Shown here one piece after another: positions 36,086 through 43,468 of a DNA stretch of 64,000 nucleotides. This stretch comes from Saltatorellus ferox (GTDB lineage: Bacteria; Planctomycetota; UBA1135; GCA-002686595), in the NCBI GenBank assembly GCA_007751475.1, contig CP036434.1, positions 620,001 through 684,000 of the forward strand, read 5' to 3'. Each line of letters begins with the position of its first letter. Within the stretch, counting starts at the first letter, position 1. The notes below the pieces were generated by a model. The model saw only the letters and a program-made list of their open reading frames with translations. It did no database searches and was not told where the DNA came from. The position numbers were made by a program, and so were the translations under genes.

Positions 36086-36907
36086 ATGGGACTCCGCGTC
36101 AACACCAACGTTGCCTCCATGAACGCGCAACGGAACCTCTTCAACTCGTCCGAGGGCCTGGCACGCAACTACTCGCGGCTTTCCTCGGGACTTCGTATTG
36201 CAGTGGCAGCGGACGACGCAGCCGGTCTCGGAATCTCCGAGCGCATGCGATCCGATATTCGGTCCTACGCCGTTGCTTCGCGCAACGCCCAGGACGGGAT
36301 CTCGCTGGTCCAAACTGCGGAGGGCTCCCTCAACGAGGTGAGCGACATCCTCGGAAGGATGCGAGAGCTGTCCATGCAGTCGGCGAACGGCACCCTGAGT
36401 GACGACGACCGCGCCACGCTCGACGGCGAGTTCCAGCAGCTGGTCGAGGAGATCGACCGCATCGCGCTGACGACGAAGTTCAACGGCGTCGACCTCCTGA
36501 ACGGTGCGAACACCGCGATTGCGATCCAGGTCGGCATCGACGGCGGCACCAGCGACGTGATCACCCTGACGCCCACCGACGTCTCGACGAGCATCCTCGG
36601 AGTGAACGGCGCCATCAGCACCATCTCGCTCTCGACCGCCATGCTCTCGAGCATCGACAGCGCCATCGACGAGGTTAACTCCGCTCGAGGCGCCCTGGGT
36701 GCCCAGCAGAACCGCCTCGACAGCACGCTCCGCTCCCTCGCCAACGTGCGCGAGAACACGAGCGCGGCCGAAAGCCGGATCCGCGACGTGGACGTCGCCA
36801 TGGAGACGGCGGACCTCACGAGGAACTCGATCCTCCAGCAGGCGTCCACGGCCATCTTGAGCCAGGCCAACCAGCAGCCGCAGCTCGCGCTGTCCCTGCT
36901 CGGCTGA
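36086..36907 (+). CDS. Flagellin (copy 2)
   Basis: The 273-residue filament subunit begins MGLRVNTNVASMNAQRNL and ends QPQLALSLLG. Terminal helices are highly conserved (LSSGLRIAVAADDAAGLGIS, RMRELSMQSANGTLSDDDRA, ESRIRDVDVAMETADLTRN), with a short variable centre (about residues 150-190). It is closely similar to copy 3 at both ends, differing mainly in the centre, which points to duplication. ATG 36086 follows AATCGAATCGT with no Shine-Dalgarno. Confidence 0.95.
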   Translation: MGLRVNTNVASMNAQRNLFNSSEGLARNYSRLSSGLRIAVAADDAAGLGISERMRSDIRSYAVASRNAQDGISLVQTAEGSLNEVSDILGRMRELSMQSANGTLSDDDRATLDGEFQQLVEEIDRIALTTKFNGVDLLNGANTAIAIQVGIDGGTSDVITLTPTDVSTSILGVNGAISTISLSTAMLSSIDSAIDEVNSARGALGAQQNRLDSTLRSLANVRENTSAAESRIRDVDVAMETADLTRNSILQQASTAILSQANQQPQLALSLLG

Positions 36908-36930
36908 TCCAGACCACCACGGGCGGCCCA

Positions 36931-36953
36931 CCTTTCGCGTGCACAACGAAAGG
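36931..36953 (+). terminator. First hairpin after flagellin 2
   Basis: CCTTTCG (36931-36937) pairs perfectly with CGAAAGG (36947-36953) around a 9-base loop. It begins 24 bases after the stop codon. No T-run follows. Confidence 0.45.
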
Positions 36954-36957
36954 GGGT

Positions 36958-36980
36958 CCCTGGCCATACCAAGGTCAGGG
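36958..36980 (+). terminator. Second hairpin after flagellin 2
   Basis: An 8-bp stem (36958-36965 with 36973-36980, one G-T pair) and a 7-base loop follow directly after the first hairpin. The tandem pair suggests a transcript end or mRNA protection rather than a classical T-run terminator. Confidence 0.4.
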
Positions 36981-37162
36981 TACTAGCGCCGCCTGTGGGA
37001 CCAGTTGACTCTTCTCGCGCGGTCATAAAAGACCGATCGGCGCTGCTGTACGTGAACGGCGGTAGCGCGCAGATCGAACTTCGATGATCGCCAAGGTAGC
37101 GAGGAGCGCCAGCTTCGAATCGTTCGCAGATCGACTCTATATCCAAAACCGAGACCTCTCGT

Positions 37163-37984
37163 ATGGGACTTCGCGTCAACACGAACGTTGCGTCAATGAA
37201 CGCGCAACGGAACCTGGCCAACTCTACGGTCAACCTGGGCGGTAACTACTCCCGCCTCTCTTCCGGACTTCGCATCGCCACCGCCGCGGATGACGCGGCC
37301 GGACTTGGCATCTCCGAGCGCATGCGCTCTGACATTCGCTCCTTCACGGTCGCGTCTCGGAATGCCCAGGACGGCATCTCGATGGTGCAGACCGCTGAAG
37401 GTGCGCTCAACGAGGTGAGTGACCTCTTGGGCCGGATGCGCGAGCTGTCGATGCAGTCGGCGAACGGTACGCTGAGCGACGATGACCGGACCACTCTGGA
37501 CGCCGAGTTCTCGCAGCTCGTGGATGAGATCGACCGGATCTCGACCACGACCGAGTTCAACGGTGTGAAGTTGCTCGACGGCAGCAACAGCAATATCGCC
37601 ATCCAGGTCGGAATCGGTGCGGCGACCGCTGATACCATCAGCGTGAGCGGTGCAGACGCCAGCACCTCGACGCTGGGCATCAGCGGTGGCATCTCCACGG
37701 CGTCGACCGCCCAGTCGATGCTCGGCACGATCGATAGCGCGATCGACGACATCAACTCGGCGCGCGGTACCCTCGGTGCCCAGCAGAACCGTCTCGGAAG
37801 CACGCTCCGCTCCCTCGCCAACGTGCGAGAGAACACGAGCGCTGCAGAGAGCCGGATCCGCGACGTGGACGTCGCCATGGAGACCGCGGACCTCACGAGG
37901 AACTCGATCCTCCAGCAGGCCGCGACCTCGATCCTGTCCCAGGCCAACCAGCAGCCCCAGCTCGCGCTGTCGCTGCTCGGCTGA
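37163..37984 (+). CDS. Flagellin (copy 3)
   Basis: The 273-residue filament subunit begins MGLRVNTNVASMNAQRNL and ends QPQLALSLLG like copy 2. It shares the D0/D1 helices and has a distinct central stretch (AATADTISVSGADASTSTLG). The near-identical termini should let copies 2 and 3 co-polymerise. ATG 37163 follows ACCTCTCGT with no Shine-Dalgarno. The 255-bp gap upstream allows its own promoter, but none was recognised. Confidence 0.95.
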   Translation: MGLRVNTNVASMNAQRNLANSTVNLGGNYSRLSSGLRIATAADDAAGLGISERMRSDIRSFTVASRNAQDGISMVQTAEGALNEVSDLLGRMRELSMQSANGTLSDDDRTTLDAEFSQLVDEIDRISTTTEFNGVKLLDGSNSNIAIQVGIGAATADTISVSGADASTSTLGISGGISTASTAQSMLGTIDSAIDDINSARGTLGAQQNRLGSTLRSLANVRENTSAAESRIRDVDVAMETADLTRNSILQQAATSILSQANQQPQLALSLLG

Positions 37985-37991
37985 TCCGATG

Positions 37992-38024
37992 GGGGCCCCC
38001 GCACCATGTGGGTGCGGAGGCTCC
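37992..38024 (+). terminator. Hairpin after flagellin 3
   Basis: CCGCACC (37999-38005) pairs with GGTGCGG (38011-38017). The stem continues after one C-A mismatch with six more pairs (37992-37997 with 38019-38024, one G-T). It starts 8 bases after the stop codon and is followed by only two T residues. It is the best terminator candidate in the filament region. Confidence 0.6.
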
Positions 38025-38036
38025 TTGACGGCCTCC

Positions 38037-38073
38037 GGTCGTCCTCGGTTTTTGCTTGGAGCCGAGGACGGCC
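38037..38073. repeat. Inverted repeat upstream of fliD
   Basis: A 12-bp stem (38037-38048 with 38062-38073, one G-T pair) surrounds a 13-base loop that contains five T residues. It may be a second terminator element or a structured leader between flagellin 3 and fliD. Confidence 0.45.
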
Positions 38074-38082
38074 TCTGATCTT

Positions 38083-38100
38083 GCGCCTCGATCGAGGCGC
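38083..38100. repeat. 18-bp palindrome upstream of fliD
   Basis: GCGCCTCG and CGAGGCGC form perfect 8-bp arms around AT. It is located 144 bases before the fliD ATG and could be an operator or a hairpin. Confidence 0.4.
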
Positions 38101-38243
38101 GACGTGGAAATCTTTTCCAGGCACACCTGCTGGAGCGGAGTCACTTCGATTCATCGCTCAGGCCAGGCCCCGTACGGCCGAAAACACACCCGTGACCGCC
38201 AGCACTCCGCTCGGCGCCGCTCGCGCATCACACGCACACGCCC

Positions 38244-39782
38244 ATGGTAAGTAGCTCCGGAATCAGCTTTTCAGGCCTCGGCAGTGGCCTTGATACGGCG
38301 GCGATCGTCTCGCAGCTCGTCTCGATCGAACGCATTCCGATCAGGACCATCGAAACGCGGCGCGGCACGGAGCAGAAGAAGCTCGACCTCGTCGGCCAGC
38401 TCGGCGACCTCGTCAAGAAGCTGAAGACCAAGGCCGAGGCCCTCGCCTCGCCCGAAGAGTTCTACGCCTACGCATCCTCCATCAGCGACGAGAGCGTCGC
38501 GACGGTCACGACGGATTCCAACGCCCAGCCCGGCACCCACACGCTCGACGTTCAGCGGATGGCCGCGACCGACCGCTGGGCCTTCGACGCCAATTCCTCC
38601 CGCGATCAGAACCTCGCGAGCGGTCCGAACGAGCTGATCAGCTTCAAGGTCGGAACGACGGACTACTCCCTGACCCTCGACGAAAACGACTCGAGCCTGG
38701 ATCGGATCGCCAGCCAGATCGAAGCGATGGCGGGCGACGTCGTCAGCGCGTCCGTGGTGAATACCGGGACGGAGTCCTCGCCCTCGTTTCAGCTCGTCCT
38801 CTCGTCCAAGGTCTCCGGGGAAGAAGGTCGTCTGACCGACATCTTCTCGAACGTCGGCCAGGACCCTCTCGCCACCGGCGAGGGGCTCGGGATCAACTAT
38901 GCCGCGCCCGATGCGGCAGGCAACTCCCAGAGCGATAACAATATCACCGTCGGCAACGATGCACTCGCCGAGATCGACGGGCTCCTGATCCGGCGATCGA
39001 CGAACTCCTTCACCGAGGTGATCGAAGGCGTCACGATCGATGTCCGTGCGATGAACGATAGCGGCCCGGTCACGATCTCGATCGAAGCCGATCGCGACGC
39101 TGTCCGCGGGCGTATCGATGAGTTCATCAGCACGTACAACGAGGTGATGGACTTCATCGACAAGCAGAGCACTTTCACGCCGTCCACGGATGCGGATGAC
39201 AACGGCGGCACGACCGGGCTTCTCTTCGGTGACTCGATCGTGTCCTCGGTCAAGCGTTCGATTCAGTCGGCGCTCTTCAACGTCGACGTGAACTCGGCGA
39301 TCAACGATACCAGCGGCTACAGCACGCTCAATCTCGTCGGTATCGAGCAGGATCGGAACGGCCGACTCTCGGTGGACGCGACGGTCTTCGACGAGAAGTT
39401 CGCCCAGAACCTGCCCGCGCTCATGGACCTCTTCGCGGACACGGACGGGTTCGACAACGGTGGCGCCGAGGCGAACACGCCTGGATACAACGTGGATACC
39501 ACGGCAGACACGGGCCTGATGGCCAAGCTGATCCGCGGGATCGATCAGATGTTCGGGCGGCAAGCCTCGGGAAGCTCTTCCATCAACATCCAGGGTGTCT
39601 TCGATCTCCGGAAGACAGCGATCCAGGATTCGATCAAGCGCTACGACAGCCAGATCGCACGGCGAGAAGACCGCCTCTCCGACTACGAGGAGCGATTGAC
39701 TCTTCAGTATGCCCGGCTCGAGGAGGTCATGGCTGGCCTCAACGCCCAGGGTAGCGCGCTCAACGCCGTGCTCGGCGGCTGA
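38244..39782 (+). CDS. fliD: Flagellar filament capping protein FliD
   Basis: The 512-residue cap protein catalyses flagellin insertion at the filament tip. The N-terminus is typical (MVSSSGISFSGLGSGLDTAAIVSQLVSIERIP) with the SGLGSGLD motif and following coiled coil. The FliD_C region includes DEFISTYNEVMDFIDKQSTF, and the final coiled coil is RYDSQIARREDRLSDYEERL. ATG 38244 is fixed by the family start. It lies between the flagellins and fliS, as in many species. Confidence 0.95.
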   Translation: MVSSSGISFSGLGSGLDTAAIVSQLVSIERIPIRTIETRRGTEQKKLDLVGQLGDLVKKLKTKAEALASPEEFYAYASSISDESVATVTTDSNAQPGTHTLDVQRMAATDRWAFDANSSRDQNLASGPNELISFKVGTTDYSLTLDENDSSLDRIASQIEAMAGDVVSASVVNTGTESSPSFQLVLSSKVSGEEGRLTDIFSNVGQDPLATGEGLGINYAAPDAAGNSQSDNNITVGNDALAEIDGLLIRRSTNSFTEVIEGVTIDVRAMNDSGPVTISIEADRDAVRGRIDEFISTYNEVMDFIDKQSTFTPSTDADDNGGTTGLLFGDSIVSSVKRSIQSALFNVDVNSAINDTSGYSTLNLVGIEQDRNGRLSVDATVFDEKFAQNLPALMDLFADTDGFDNGGAEANTPGYNVDTTADTGLMAKLIRGIDQMFGRQASGSSSINIQGVFDLRKTAIQDSIKRYDSQIARREDRLSDYEERLTLQYARLEEVMAGLNAQGSALNAVLGG

Positions 39783-39858
39783 TCCGACCCATCCGTTTCA
39801 CTGGCGGCACGCGCAGCGGTGCCGCTTCGACTCACCCCTATCGACGACCTCTTTATCC

Positions 39859-40254
39859 ATGTCATCCCACGCCCAGGCCGCCGAGGCTTATCTGACCGCC
39901 TCCGTCGAGAACGCGCCGCCTATCAAGATCGTCCGGATGCTCTACCAGGGCGCGCTGCGTTTCTTGCTCCAGGCAGAGGCAGAGGATCCCAGGGACCCCC
40001 ATTCGTCGTTCATCGAGCACTGCAGCAGCGCGGACGCGATCGTGGCGGAGCTTCGGCTTTCTCTTCGTGAGGACGTCGGGGGCGAGGACATCGTCCAGCA
40101 GCTCAAGGGTCTCTATCTGTTCTGCGAGGCAGAGATCGGACGTTCCATGCTCGATCGCACCGCTGAGCCGCTTCCGGGCGTGCGCACCGTGCTGGCGAAG
40201 CTGCTGGAAGCCTGGCAGCACGTGGAAGTCAGCAACCACAGGGCGGCCGCGTGA
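39859..40254 (+). CDS. fliS: Flagellin export chaperone FliS
   Basis: The 131-residue cytoplasmic protein prevents early polymerisation of flagellin. It has the FliS pattern AAEAYLTASVENAPPIKIVRMLYQGALRFL at the N-terminus, then IVAELRLSL, QLKGLYLFCEAEIG and VLAKLLEAWQ. ATG 39859 matches the family start; a longer open frame from 39709 overlaps fliD out of frame and is not real. It overlaps the next gene by 4 bp (GTGA). Confidence 0.92.
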   Translation: MSSHAQAAEAYLTASVENAPPIKIVRMLYQGALRFLLQAEAEDPRDPHSSFIEHCSSADAIVAELRLSLREDVGGEDIVQQLKGLYLFCEAEIGRSMLDRTAEPLPGVRTVLAKLLEAWQHVEVSNHRAAA

Positions 40255-40637
40255 CCGCCCCCGCGGATCCATTTGTCGAACTGGAGAGCTCGAAGCGAGC
40301 CCTCCGGGACGGGCTGACGCTGCTCGACCGAAGCGCGTCCGGCGACACGGATCAGGACGATGCGGGCCGGCTCGCCGCCTGGAAGAAGGTGATGGCATCG
40401 CTGCGTGCGGCTCCAGCGCCAGAGGAGCTCCGGGCCTCCGTTCCGGCGGATCGCCTCGAGGCGTTCGACGACGAACTCGAAGAGCTGCTGCGCTTGAACG
40501 CGGTCCTGGTGTCGGTGGTCTCCTCCGAGAAGGATCAGGTGCTGGGCAAGCTCCGCAAGGTTCGCGAAGCCCGGCGCGGCATGGCCTACTACGGATCCGC
40601 CTCGCCCGAAGGGGATCGCTGCGACATCTCCGGATAG
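40251..40637 (+). CDS. FliT/FlgN-like export chaperone candidate
   Basis: The 128-residue product (GTG start) is helical and charged. Its C-terminal helix (VVSSEKDQVLGKLRKVREARRGMAYYG) has the L-x-x-E...L..L..V-R-x-A-R-R-x-x-x-Y layout seen in FlgN/FliT-type chaperones. The position directly after fliS with a 4-bp overlap matches fliT in enteric bacteria, where it chaperones FliD. Similarity is weak, so a hook-associated-protein chaperone (FlgN) is equally possible. Confidence 0.55.
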   Translation: MTAPADPFVELESSKRALRDGLTLLDRSASGDTDQDDAGRLAAWKKVMASLRAAPAPEELRASVPADRLEAFDDELEELLRLNAVLVSVVSSEKDQVLGKLRKVREARRGMAYYGSASPEGDRCDISG

Positions 40638-40698
40638 CTGCGGAATCGGTCGGGTCGGCATCGTATCTTCGGGGGCACCCGCCGGGCGACGCAACTCC

Positions 40699-42150
40699 AT
40701 GACCGAACTGACCACACCGGAAGCCGTCGTCGACGCGCTTCAACGCCTCTACCAGGAGGCCGCTGATGCCCTGGGCGACGCCCTGGCCCTCTACCTTCGC
40801 CACGGCACGCCGCCCACGGCGGAGGACCGCGCGAGCGGGCGGTTTTGCTACCCGGAGCTACGGATCACCTACGCGCCCGACGGCCCACCGCCTCCGGTGA
40901 GCCGCGCGTTCGGAAAGATGTCGCAGCCCGGCATCTACGTCTCGACGTTCACGCAGCCGGAGTTCTTCCGCGGGTACCTGCTGGAGCAGCTCGTGCCGCT
41001 GATGCGCGACTACGAAGTGACCGTCGAGGTCACCCGCTCGACGTCGGAGATTCCCTATCCCTACGTCTGGGATCAGACGCAGGCGGCTGGCCTGGAGAAC
41101 ATCTCGCCCGCCGAACTTGCCCGCTGGTTCCCTGCGCCCGACCTCGAGCACATCGGCGACGAACTGGCGGACGGGGAGATCCACAAGGTGGGGGAGACGC
41201 GGCCGCTCGCCGTGTTCGACGGTCCGCGCGTGGACTTCTCGCTCAAGCGGCTCGCGCATTACTGCGGTACGCCGATCGATGCGTTTCAGAAGTACGTGCT
41301 CTTCACGAACTACCATCGCTATGTCGACGCGTTCAGCGAGTGGGCCCTGACGCAGATCGGCGACAGCGGAGCCTATGAATCGCTCGTGATCCCCGGCAAC
41401 GTCGTCATCGATGAGCCGGACGAGGGAAGCCGTGCCGCCATCGCCAGCGCGCCCTGGCGCAGCTACCAGATGCCGGCCTATCACCTCGTGGGCAAGGAAG
41501 GCTCGGGCATCACGCTCGTCAACATCGGAGTCGGCCCGTCGAACGCGAAGACGATCACGGACCACCTGGCCGTCCTCCGTCCGGAGTGCTGGATCATGGT
41601 CGGTCACTGCGGGGGCCTGAGGCACTCCCAGGCGATCGGCGACTACGTGCTAGCCCACGCGTACCTGCGCGAGGACCACGTGCTCGACAGCGTGCTACCA
41701 CCGGAGATTCCTGTGCCCGCACTGGCGGAGATCCAGCTCGCGCTCCACGACGCCACCGCAGACATCACGGGCGAGTCGGGAGCGGCGCTGAAGAAACGGC
41801 TGCGCACGGGCACGGTCGTCACGACCGATGACCGCAACTGGGAGCTTCGATTCACGGAGTCGGCGCTTCGTTTCAACAAGTCGCGGGCGATCGCCATCGA
41901 CATGGAGAGCGCGACGATCGCGGCCAACGGCTTCCGCCTGCGCGTTCCCTACGGCGTGCTCCTCTGCGTCTCGGACAAGCCTCTGCATGGGGAGATCAAG
42001 CTTCCGGGCGCGGCGAACCGCTTCTACGAGCGCGCGATCGGCGAGCACATCAGGATCGGGATCCAGACGCTGCAGCGCCTCGCCGCCGACAAGCAGACCA
42101 AGCTCCACAGCCGAAAGCTGCGGGCGTTCGACGAGCCACCGTTCCGGTAG
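40699..42150 (+). CDS. amn: AMP nucleosidase
   Basis: The 483-residue enzyme hydrolyses AMP to adenine and ribose 5-phosphate. It matches the E. coli enzyme in length and has the two-part layout: an N-terminal regulatory domain (PELRITY, SRAFGKMSQPGIYVSTFTQP, DYEVTVEVTRS) and a C-terminal phosphorylase-like catalytic domain (TLVNIGVGPSNAKTITDHL-like, MVGHCGGLRHSQAIGDYVLA, VTTDDRNWEL, AIDMESATIAANGFR). It is monocistronic, 61 bp after the FliT-like gene. No flagellar link is evident. Confidence 0.93.
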   Translation: MTELTTPEAVVDALQRLYQEAADALGDALALYLRHGTPPTAEDRASGRFCYPELRITYAPDGPPPPVSRAFGKMSQPGIYVSTFTQPEFFRGYLLEQLVPLMRDYEVTVEVTRSTSEIPYPYVWDQTQAAGLENISPAELARWFPAPDLEHIGDELADGEIHKVGETRPLAVFDGPRVDFSLKRLAHYCGTPIDAFQKYVLFTNYHRYVDAFSEWALTQIGDSGAYESLVIPGNVVIDEPDEGSRAAIASAPWRSYQMPAYHLVGKEGSGITLVNIGVGPSNAKTITDHLAVLRPECWIMVGHCGGLRHSQAIGDYVLAHAYLREDHVLDSVLPPEIPVPALAEIQLALHDATADITGESGAALKKRLRTGTVVTTDDRNWELRFTESALRFNKSRAIAIDMESATIAANGFRLRVPYGVLLCVSDKPLHGEIKLPGAANRFYERAIGEHIRIGIQTLQRLAADKQTKLHSRKLRAFDEPPFR

Positions 42151-42168
42151 CTTGCGGCGAGAGCTGGC

Positions 42169-43296
42169 TCAGCTCCGCGGCCCACCGGGCAGTCCGCCCA
42201 CCTCCACTTCCGAAGCGTCTTCTCGCCCCGGAGGGCCTTCGCTGTCGGGAGCCCTGGCCCCAGACGAGGGTCGGGTCATCTGGCTCGAATCCAGCTCGCC
42301 TCGAAGCCGGGGGAGGGCGTGCGCCTGCTCTTCCGCCAGGTAGGCGAGCAGCTTCTCACGCACGTGGCAGCGCAGGTCCCAGCAGCGCGGCGAGTTCGCG
42401 GCGCTGACGAGCGCGCGCAGTTGAACCGCGCGCTCGCTGGATTCCACGACCTGCAGGACCACCACGCGGCCATCCCAGAGGTCGGTCGACTCGACGATCG
42501 ACTGGAGGACCTTGCGCATCTCGGCCACGTTGACGCTGTGATCGGTCCAGAGCATGACGGATCCGATGATGTCGGCGCGCGTGCGCGTCCAGTTCTGGAA
42601 GGGCTTCTCCAGTATCGTCGTGAAGGGAACGATGAGCCGCCGCTCGTCCCAGAGCTTGACCTCGACGTAGGTCGTCGTGATGTCCTCGATCCAGCCCCAT
42701 TCGTCTTCGATGACGACCGCGTCGTCCAGGCGAACGGGTTGCGTCAGCGCGATCTGGATGCCAGCGAGGAAGTTCCCGATCGTGCGCTGGGCCGCGAGGC
42801 CGAGCACGAGGCCGACGATGCCCGCCGAGGCGAGTAGCCCGCTTCCGAGCGCGCGAATGCCGGGGAAGGTCCACATGACCATGGCGGTGCCAAGGCCCCA
42901 GACCACGATGATCGCGATTCGCTCCAGAACCCGGTACTGCGTGAGGGCGGTTCGCGCGCGCAGGTTGTCCTCCACCGATACGTCCTGGCGCTGGATCATC
43001 GAATCCATGGCAATATGGATCAGGCGAGCCACCAGCCAGGTCGCTCCGAATCCAACCAGCACTCTGAGCAACGGCCGCGCGCCGCCGGTGTTCGCGCCGT
43101 CTGAAAGGCGAATCAGGAGCGCGCTCCCCGCGAGCAGCGCGACGATCGCCGGAACGGCGAGCTCGCGCAGCCGGCCGCCGGCCGCGCGCCGAACCTGCCC
43201 GATCGCTGCGCCGAAGCGCTGCATCAGGAGGAACACGACGAAGGCACAGCTGCCCACGAGTCCGGCCCAGTAGATGATGTTCTCGAGGATGTCCAC
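42169..43296 (-). CDS. MscS-family mechanosensitive channel
   Basis: The 375-residue product has four or five predicted membrane helices. The pore-type helix includes GSGLLASAGIVGLVLGLAAQRTIGNFLAGIQIALTQPVRLDD, the MscS signature with Ala/Gly packing followed by the beta domain (DEWGWIEDITTTYVEVKLWDERRLIVPFTTIL). The C-terminus is acidic and Pro/Gly-rich. It relieves hypo-osmotic shock. It is convergent with amn (18-bp gap) and divergent from the sigma factor fusion. Confidence 0.88.
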   Translation of the reverse strand: MDILENIIYWAGLVGSCAFVVFLLMQRFGAAIGQVRRAAGGRLRELAVPAIVALLAGSALLIRLSDGANTGGARPLLRVLVGFGATWLVARLIHIAMDSMIQRQDVSVEDNLRARTALTQYRVLERIAIIVVWGLGTAMVMWTFPGIRALGSGLLASAGIVGLVLGLAAQRTIGNFLAGIQIALTQPVRLDDAVVIEDEWGWIEDITTTYVEVKLWDERRLIVPFTTILEKPFQNWTRTRADIIGSVMLWTDHSVNVAEMRKVLQSIVESTDLWDGRVVVLQVVESSERAVQLRALVSAANSPRCWDLRCHVREKLLAYLAEEQAHALPRLRGELDSSQMTRPSSGARAPDSEGPPGREDASEVEVGGLPGGPRS

Positions 43297-43468
43297 ATGG
43301 CCATCGTCGCGATTCAGCGGTGGAGCGGGGCGCTCGCAGCAGACTTTTCGGGCCTCCGTTCACCGGAGAGCAGGGACTTATCAGAAACGGCGAATCGCCT
43401 GAGGTGAATCCTTCGAGCCGGGCCATCCAGGGGGAAAGACCCACACTTTCATCTTGCAGGTGACACTG

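Noticed and set aside
36980..37162. TTGACT and CATAAA upstream of flagellin 3 as a vegetative promoter
   Set aside because: The spacing is only about 13 bases and the rest of the -10 box does not fit.
38070..38086. CGGCCTCTGATCTTGC as a sigma-54 promoter of fliD
   Set aside because: GG and GC are eleven bases apart instead of ten, and the -24 box is otherwise poor.
43297..43468. A separate anti-sigma or leader gene before the sigma factor fusion
   Set aside because: Only 172 bases separate the divergent genes, and no frame with a start and coding character was found.
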